A DNA stretch of 64,000 bases. Source: Hymenobacter sp. HSC-4F20. Its GTDB lineage: Bacteria > Bacteroidota > Bacteroidia > Cytophagales > Hymenobacteraceae. The position numbers and the translations under genes are program-made. Shown piece by piece: positions 59,200-64,000 of this stretch (the stretch's first letter is position 1; every line of letters begins with the position of its first letter). A model generated the notes under the pieces. That model was not told the origin of the DNA, ran no database searches, and saw only the letters and a list, made by a program, of their open reading frames with translations. The stretch spans positions 496,001 through 560,000 of the forward strand of contig NZ_JAHZTD010000003.1 in assembly GCF_019599275.1 (NCBI RefSeq). Direction: 5' to 3'.

Positions 59200-60609
59200 A
59201 TGAATTCCATCATTCTACTTTCCGTTCTGGGCCTTGGCAACCTGTTCCTCGGGTTCCGCCGCTCCAACCGGCTCCTGCTGCCCGCGGCCATGCTTATGCT
59301 GGTTGTGGTGCTCGGAGTAAACTTTCTTGATTGGGGCACGTCGCAGTCGTTTTTCAACGATATGCTGGTCATCGACAACTTCTCGGTGGCTTTCACGGCC
59401 ATTGTGGTCCTGACAGCGCTGCTGCTGCTGCCCTTCTCGCAGAAATACGTGCAGGACGGCGAGGCCAATCTGGCTGAGTACTACTCTCTGCTGCTGTTCT
59501 CGCTGGTAGGCGCTATTATGATTGTAGCCTACAACCACCTGCTAATGCTGTTTTTGGGAATTGAGACGCTGAGCATTGCCATGTACGTGCTGGCCGGCTC
59601 CGAGAAGCGCAGCCTACGCTCCAACGAAGCGGCCCTGAAATACTTCCTGATGGGCTCCTTTACTACGGGCATCCTGCTCTTCGGGATGGCGCTGGTGTAC
59701 GGGGCCACCGGCACCTTCGTACTGCGCGACATCAGCTTTGCGGTGCAGAACCCGGTGAATGCCTCCCTGATACCCATGCTCTACATCGGCATGCTGCTGA
59801 TGCTCATTGGCATGGGCTTTAAAGTATCCGCGGCGCCTTTCCATTTCTGGACGCCCGATGTGTACGAAGGCACGCCCACGTTCTTCACGGCATTTATGAG
59901 CACGGTAGTGAAAGCCGCCGGCTTCGCTGCTTTCCTGAAACTGCTGGTACAAGCCTTTCCGGCGGCTTCGGCTCAGGGGCTGTGGCTGCCTACTCTCACG
60001 GCCATGTGCGCCCTTACGCTGCTGGTCGGGAACGTAGGTGCCGTAACGCAAACCAGCGCGAAGCGCATGCTGGCTTACTCCAGCGTATCGCACGCGGGCT
60101 ACCTGCTGATTGGCTTGGTGGCTTTCAACGGGCAGCTGGAAGGCGCCTCGGCCAACGGTATCTTCTTTTACTCGTTGGCTTACTCCATAGCCACGGTAGC
60201 GGCCTTCGGCGTGCTGAAGCTGGTTTCCGATGCCCGCTCGCGCGAGGATTACAACGGTCTGAACGGCCTGGCCAAAACCAACCCACTGCTGGCCTTCGTG
60301 CTGACGGTAGCCATGCTGTCATTGGCCGGAATTCCGCTCACGGGAGGCTTCTTCGGTAAGTTCTTTGTTTTCTCGGCGGCTGTAGAGAAGGGCTATATTG
60401 GGCTGGTCATATTTGCCGTGGTCATGTCAATGGTGAGCATCTACTACTACCTGCGCCCCATTATCGCCATGTACATGCGCGACGCCGACGACGAAGCAAC
60501 GGCTACGGCGGTACCGGTTTCGGGCTTCCAATCGGGCGCGTTACTGGTGCTGGCTTTGCTGACGGTCGTGCTGGGTGTGCTGCCAGGCCTGCTAGCCGGC
60601 ATTCTGTAA
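59200..60609 (+). CDS. nuoN: NADH-quinone oxidoreductase subunit N
   Basis: A 469-aa antiporter-like subunit with about 14 helices. FLGIETLSIAMYVLAGSEKR carries the helix-5 Glu, MGFKVSAAPFHFWTPDVYEG the helix-7 Lys, and TSAKRMLAYSSVSHAGYLLI the helix-8 region. GGFFGKFFVFSAAVEKGYIG also fits. Last gene of the nuoKLMN block, followed 27 bp later by a strong terminator. Confidence 0.97.
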   Translation: MNSIILLSVLGLGNLFLGFRRSNRLLLPAAMLMLVVVLGVNFLDWGTSQSFFNDMLVIDNFSVAFTAIVVLTALLLLPFSQKYVQDGEANLAEYYSLLLFSLVGAIMIVAYNHLLMLFLGIETLSIAMYVLAGSEKRSLRSNEAALKYFLMGSFTTGILLFGMALVYGATGTFVLRDISFAVQNPVNASLIPMLYIGMLLMLIGMGFKVSAAPFHFWTPDVYEGTPTFFTAFMSTVVKAAGFAAFLKLLVQAFPAASAQGLWLPTLTAMCALTLLVGNVGAVTQTSAKRMLAYSSVSHAGYLLIGLVAFNGQLEGASANGIFFYSLAYSIATVAAFGVLKLVSDARSREDYNGLNGLAKTNPLLAFVLTVAMLSLAGIPLTGGFFGKFFVFSAAVEKGYIGLVIFAVVMSMVSIYYYLRPIIAMYMRDADDEATATAVPVSGFQSGALLVLALLTVVLGVLPGLLAGIL

Positions 60610-60636
60610 TTACGAGAATCACCTTTGCGGTTAAAC

Positions 60637-60666
60637 AAAAAGAGCGGCGCTTGCGCCGCTCTTTTT
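60637..60666. terminator. Bidirectional terminator after nuoN
   Basis: AAAAAGAGCGGCGC (60637-60650) and its exact complement (60653-60666) with a TT loop; A5/T5 runs serve nuoN and the convergent OmpA-like gene. Confidence 0.9.
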
Positions 60667-60684
60667 GCTGTAGTACTACCCCCT

Positions 60685-62037
60685 CTACTTTTTGATAACC
60701 CGAATACTGATGCGGCGGTTGAGGGCCCGGCCTTCGGGCGTAATATTAGAGGTGACGAAATACTTGCCTCCATATCCCTTGGCCTGCAGCCGGTTCATGT
60801 CGACCCCCAGGCTGGCCAGTACCAGCATCGCCGTTTTGGCCCGGTCTTCACTGATCTGAAAGTTTTTCACAGCGTTGCCAGTACTATCGGTGTACCCTCC
60901 AATTTTAACTACGGAACGCGGGAAAGTCTTGAGGATGCTGGCTACGTTGCGCAACTGCTGAAACGACTCATCCGTGAGGGTACTTTGCCCGGTTTCGAAA
61001 TACACCCGGTCGAAGTTTATCCAACCCTTGGTCCGGTTAACAGAATCCACTTGCATAGTGGGGTCGGCCAGAAACGTGTACAGCCGGTTTTCCGTGGAGG
61101 TGGCCCCCACTTTCTGCGTAGTGCCGTCAGCCAAACGCAGAATCAGCGGTTGCCCCGTGTCGTAAATGTACGTGTCATTGACGGGGTCGTAGTGGCCTGC
61201 TGTAGCAGCCGCTGCCGAAGTAGCTGCGGTGGGCGTGGCCGGGGTCATGGCTGCATTACTGGTTGCCACCAGCCCAGAGCCAGCGCTTTCTTTGCCGTCG
61301 CCCGAGTCATGGCCGAAAAAATAGCCCAAGCCTACCGCCGTCAGCAGCAGCACGCCCCAGGCCCAGGGCTGGCTGGCAATGGGCGTAGCCGGGGTTGCCG
61401 CTGGCGGAGGGGGCGTGTAGGTGCGGCCACCACCAACCGTAGCCCAGGCACCATTTCCACTCGAGGTCGTGGCCAAACCGCTACTACCACTACCCAAGGT
61501 TACTTGGGGTACTGGAGTAGATGGACGTTCAGCAGGTGCGTTACCGGCCAGCAACAGCCGGCAGATACCTTCTTCATCCTGCTGAAACCAGCGAGCAAGC
61601 GCCCCGGCATCGAAGGTATGCTCCTGACTGTACTCGCCAGCCACGCCGAGCGCGGCCACGGCCGTTACGCTCAGTAAATGCGTGACCGTTGGGGAACTGA
61701 TGCCGGCGGCCGCCGCTACCTGCAGACTGGTAAAATGATAGGCTTCTCCTAGCAGCCCCCGCATCAGCGCCTCACCCCGCTGCAGCCAATTTTCCTGCCC
61801 CGGCTCCACAATGGTTTCCAGTACGCTGGCTCCGTACGCTTCCCGGCTAAGCTTCCAGATGGCCTCCGGCCCATCGGGGCCGCTGGCCCGGCCAGCCAGC
61901 GAATGCACTACCAACGGCACCAACTGGCTTAGGGCACCCCAGATTCCCGTTTGGCTCTCATGCGTTTGTTCGGCCAAGCGGCCTACTACTTCGTGTGTAA
62001 AAAATACCTGTGCAGTGTGCGTTACAGTTTGTTCCAT
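60685..62037 (-). CDS. DUF937 and OmpA-domain protein
   Basis: A 450-aa protein from the ATG at 62035-62037. The N-terminal 170 residues resemble DUF937 (two helical repeats, for example WGALSQLVPLVVHSLAGRAS and LLGEAYHFTSLQVAAAAGIS). A Pro/Thr/Ser-rich linker, one membrane helix (WGVLLLTAVGLGYFFG) and a second linker follow, then an OmpA C-terminal peptidoglycan-binding domain (FDRVYFETGQSTLTDESF, IGGYTDSTGNAVKNFQISED, GYGGKYFVTSN, RRISIRVIKK). No signal peptide precedes DUF937. The topology implies a cytoplasmic DUF937 part tethered to the cell wall, an inference. Confidence 0.8.
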   Translation of the reverse strand: MEQTVTHTAQVFFTHEVVGRLAEQTHESQTGIWGALSQLVPLVVHSLAGRASGPDGPEAIWKLSREAYGASVLETIVEPGQENWLQRGEALMRGLLGEAYHFTSLQVAAAAGISSPTVTHLLSVTAVAALGVAGEYSQEHTFDAGALARWFQQDEEGICRLLLAGNAPAERPSTPVPQVTLGSGSSGLATTSSGNGAWATVGGGRTYTPPPPAATPATPIASQPWAWGVLLLTAVGLGYFFGHDSGDGKESAGSGLVATSNAAMTPATPTAATSAAAATAGHYDPVNDTYIYDTGQPLILRLADGTTQKVGATSTENRLYTFLADPTMQVDSVNRTKGWINFDRVYFETGQSTLTDESFQQLRNVASILKTFPRSVVKIGGYTDSTGNAVKNFQISEDRAKTAMLVLASLGVDMNRLQAKGYGGKYFVTSNITPEGRALNRRISIRVIKK

Positions 62038-62279
62038 GACTATGCATTCCCTATCAATCCAACATACCACAAAGTACAATTATTTATTGCAATAATTACG
62101 TTATAGAGCCTCTATTTTTATTTCTTTCGGTCTGTTGTTCTGCTTTTTAGCGCGGCGGGTGGCCCTTTTCGGCGCGCACTCCGCGCCCCACCAGATAGTT
62201 CAACCACCTGTATGGCCCCAGGCGGAGGTGCTTTCTTACCCCGTGCAACAGCTAGGTTTTTTTTGCTCTGCCGAAATGG

Positions 62280-62609
62280 CTACGCGCGTCGTGGCACAGT
62301 TTCCTCGGTGGACTCGGCGTAGATACCGCCCTGCTCGAACAGTGCGGCGTGCAGGGTATCGGGCAGAGGCGCACCGTGGTCGTAATGGGAAATCCAGCCT
62401 TTTTCGCGGCGCAGGGCATGGCATTTACGCTCCCACAGCTCCTTCAACATCTTCTTCAGGTCGTTGTGGCAACCCACGCAGGGTATGGGTTCAATATCCG
62501 GTACGAATACCTCGTCGAGTTTCAGGCCGCGGAACAGGCGCACACAGGCACGGGCAGGAAGCGAGGAGAGAAACAGGATAGATAGAAGAAGCCGCCAGCA
62601 TAGAACCAT
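62280..62609 (-). CDS. Small secreted protein with CxxCH motif
   Basis: A 109-aa product with a signal peptide (MVLCWRLLLSILFLSSLPAR). The mature part has PIPCVGCHNDLKKMLKELWE; CxxCH is the covalent haem-binding motif, and another Cys lies in ERKCHALRRE. It is too short and lacks an obvious distal Met motif for a typical cytochrome c, so haem binding is uncertain. The C-terminal third is low in recognisable features. It may be an unassigned gene; moderate confidence that it is real. Confidence 0.45.
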   Translation of the reverse strand: MVLCWRLLLSILFLSSLPARACVRLFRGLKLDEVFVPDIEPIPCVGCHNDLKKMLKELWERKCHALRREKGWISHYDHGAPLPDTLHAALFEQGGIYAESTEETVPRRA

Positions 62610-62648
62610 ACGCTGGCTTTATTACTACCCCAGGCCATTCGGCATGAT

Positions 62649-63311
62649 CTACTTCACTCCTTTTGCTGCCGCCATTTCCTGCTGATACAACCAATAAGAA
62701 TATGCGTACACGGCTACCGTTGTCCCGAGCACACCTGTCAGCAGTACGCTCATGCCTACCTCCCCCGACCAAACTAAAGCCAGAAACGCGCTCAGCACGC
62801 CGGTAGCAAAGAACAGCCACCCGCCCAGCCGGTGTGTGCGCGCCCAAATCAGGGGAAACTCCAGGGCCCAAGGCGTTTTGAACCCGACAAAGTAGTTGGG
62901 CTGCACAGTAGTTAGGTAGTTGCCCATGAGGGCAAAGAACACACCCATGACAACCGCCAGCCCCCGACCCGGCTGCACGGAAGGGTGCAGGGCCGCGTAC
63001 AGACTGAATAGGCTGAGGCCACTCATTAGGGCCACCAGTAGCAGTTGCAGCTTCTGGTAGTTCGTGGTGTTGGCATCCAGCCGCCTTTTAGGGTCGAGGC
63101 GGGGCAGGAAAGTTAGCAGTAGATAAGTACCTGCCGGCAAGCCCAGGCAAAGCAGCCACATATTCTCTTTGGCCGTGAAGCCATCGGCAGTGCCGGCCGC
63201 ATTGAAGTGGGTAGGAATCTGGGTCGGTAGCGCGGGCCAGGTATACGCCAGATACGCGGCCGGCAACACCAGCACTAGCAGCGTCAATAGTTTCCAGCTA
63301 ATAGTCTTCAT
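62649..63311 (-). CDS. SdpI-family membrane protein
   Basis: A 220-aa six-helix membrane protein. The DUF1648 segment LPTQIPTHFNAAGTADGFTA near the N-terminus and the SdpI segment NYFVGFKTPWALEFPLIWAR near the middle identify it as SdpI-like. In Bacillus, SdpI is the immunity protein and signal receptor for toxin SdpC and sequesters SdpR. Its start overlaps the end of the ArsR-type regulator by 4 bp (ATGA), preserving the sdpRI arrangement. No SdpC-like toxin is visible here. Confidence 0.88.
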   Translation of the reverse strand: MKTISWKLLTLLVLVLPAAYLAYTWPALPTQIPTHFNAAGTADGFTAKENMWLLCLGLPAGTYLLLTFLPRLDPKRRLDANTTNYQKLQLLLVALMSGLSLFSLYAALHPSVQPGRGLAVVMGVFFALMGNYLTTVQPNYFVGFKTPWALEFPLIWARTHRLGGWLFFATGVLSAFLALVWSGEVGMSVLLTGVLGTTVAVYAYSYWLYQQEMAAAKGVK

Positions 63312-63586
63312 GGATTTGTATCAGTAGTGTTAGTGGGCTTGAATTGCAGGAGCCAGCTCAACAGCTCGTCCATCACGGTCATGTTCAGGGTGTAAGTCAC
63401 AAACTGTCCCTGTTTATCACTCGTCACCAGCTCAGCCTGGCGAAGCAGATCGAGGTGGTGGCTGATGGTAGGCTTCGAGAACTGAAAGTGTTCGGCTATT
63501 TCGCCGGCCGTGCGCGGCTGCTGACGCAACAGTTCCAGAATGGCACGGCGCGTGGGGTCGTTGAGGGCTTTAAAGAGAGCGTTCAA
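63308..63586 (-). CDS. SdpR-like ArsR-family repressor
   Basis: A 92-aa winged-helix protein. FKALNDPTRRAILELLRQQP is the typical N-terminal region, FSKPTISHHLDLLRQAELVT the recognition helix and DKQGQFVTYTLN the wing. No metal-binding cysteines. It overlaps the sdpI-like gene by 4 bp, as in autorepressor pairs. A dyad TTAGA-N6-TCTAA lies 15 bp upstream of its start and may be its operator. Confidence 0.88.
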   Translation of the reverse strand: MNALFKALNDPTRRAILELLRQQPRTAGEIAEHFQFSKPTISHHLDLLRQAELVTSDKQGQFVTYTLNMTVMDELLSWLLQFKPTNTTDTNP

Positions 63587-63600
63587 GATTGGTTAGGTAT

Positions 63601-63616
63601 TTAGACAAATATCTAA
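63601..63616. promoter_or_regulatory. Candidate operator of the SdpR-like repressor
   Basis: The perfect dyad TTAGA (63601-63605), CAAATA, TCTAA (63612-63616) lies in the AT-rich divergent region between sdpR (-) and the DUF2314 gene (+). Position and symmetry fit autoregulation; no experimental support. Confidence 0.4.
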
Positions 63617-63678
63617 TTATTTTAATAGGAAGCAACATTTCCCTATCTATATTTGAACGCTACCTCTTCCCCACCTCT

Positions 63679-64000
63679 ATGAGAATCAGTATCCTTCTGC
63701 TACCCGGTCTTTTACTTCTTTTTGCCAGCTGTACTTCTTCAGCTGACAAAGTGGAGCGACCGGGCGAGCCTGCTATTTATAACGTAACGGCTGAGGATGC
63801 GGAAATGAACCACGCCATGAAACAGGGTAAAGCTACCTTGCCTCAGTTTCTGACCACTATCAGCAAACCTGATTCGACTATCTCCAACCCAGCTGTCAAG
63901 GTTCATTACGACGATGGTGAGCAGAAGGAATTCCTGTGGATTAGTGACCCAGTCTTGGAAAATGGTCAGTGGTATGGCACCGTAGCCAATACGCCGGAGT
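63679..64000 (+). CDS. DUF2314 domain lipoprotein, 3' end beyond window
   Basis: An open frame from the ATG at 63679 to the window end (107 codons). A lipoprotein signal (MRISILLLPGLLLLFASC, lipobox LFASC) is followed by a DUF2314-like domain: VTAEDAEMNHAMKQGKATLP, KVHYDDGEQKEFLWISDP and ENGQWYGTVANTPE. DUF2314 is found in bacterial proteins of unknown role. It is divergent from the sdpRI-like pair and may share their regulatory region. Confidence 0.8.
   Translation, partial: MRISILLLPGLLLLFASCTSSADKVERPGEPAIYNVTAEDAEMNHAMKQGKATLPQFLTTISKPDSTISNPAVKVHYDDGEQKEFLWISDPVLENGQWYGTVANTPE

Noticed and set aside
1-64000. CRISPR arrays, tRNA or rRNA genes, insertion sequences, integrases or phage genes
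   Set aside because: No regularly spaced direct repeats, no cloverleaf or rRNA-like sequence and no transposase or integrase motifs were seen by reading both strands.

Overview
The window looks like chromosomal DNA from a high-G+C member of the Bacteroidota, most likely a Hymenobacter-type Cytophagales bacterium. This is inferred from several features. There is a type IX secretion C-terminal sorting domain. Promoters have the Bacteroidota form TTTG-N19-TANNTTTG and purine-rich Shine-Dalgarno sequences are scarce. NuoG is short. The gene families (DUF3891, PfkB, PREP, SdpI, DUF2314 lipoprotein) also fit. No tRNA, rRNA, CRISPR array, integrase or transposase was seen.

Layout. 0-6.7 kb: DUF72 protein (cut by the window edge), secreted prolyl oligopeptidase, overlapping DUF3891/NUDIX genes, overlapping HipA-like kinase/DUF3037 genes and pfkB. 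6.7-9.1 kb: a decayed stretch with a broken secreted-protein gene, a probably intact GAF protein and an ABC-F ATPase pseudogene. 9.1-11.3 kb: a subclass B3-like metallo-beta-lactamase-fold protein with a clear promoter, then two paralogous membrane proteins. 11.7-24.6 kb: clpB, an AztD-like lipoprotein, a 1.2k-residue T9SS cargo protein with tandem repeats, a HupE/UreJ-like protein, an M1 peptidase and small proteins, mostly separated by strong terminators. 24.7-33.2 kb: an S9 peptidase and a urease locus. On the minus strand it runs UreH-like Ni permease, fused ureAB, an AT-rich orphan, ureC, ureF, ureG; ureD lies convergently and no ureE is seen. 33.3-41.9 kb: NDH-2, ArsR regulator, 2Fe-2S protein, YjjG, dNMP kinase-like protein, GH43 and pruA.

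42-60.6 kb: respiratory complex I. nuoABCDE, an orphan coiled-coil gene and nuoFGHIJ end at a strong terminator. About 4.4 kb of unrelated genes follow (small hypothetical, secreted serine hydrolase, membrane protein and ECF sigma factor, MaoC hydratase). nuoKLMN then resumes behind its own candidate promoter. Complex I and NDH-2 would be alternative NADH:quinone entry points. 60.6-64 kb: a DUF937/OmpA protein, a small CxxCH protein, an sdpRI-like repressor/membrane protein pair and a DUF2314 lipoprotein cut by the window end.

The most noteworthy signals are the split complex I locus, two low-G+C orphan genes embedded tightly inside the complex I and urease operons, long inverted repeats at nuo gene junctions, candidate leaderless promoters, and the ABC-F gene remnant next to a metallo-beta-lactamase-fold gene. 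I see no clearly novel multi-gene defence or mobile system.
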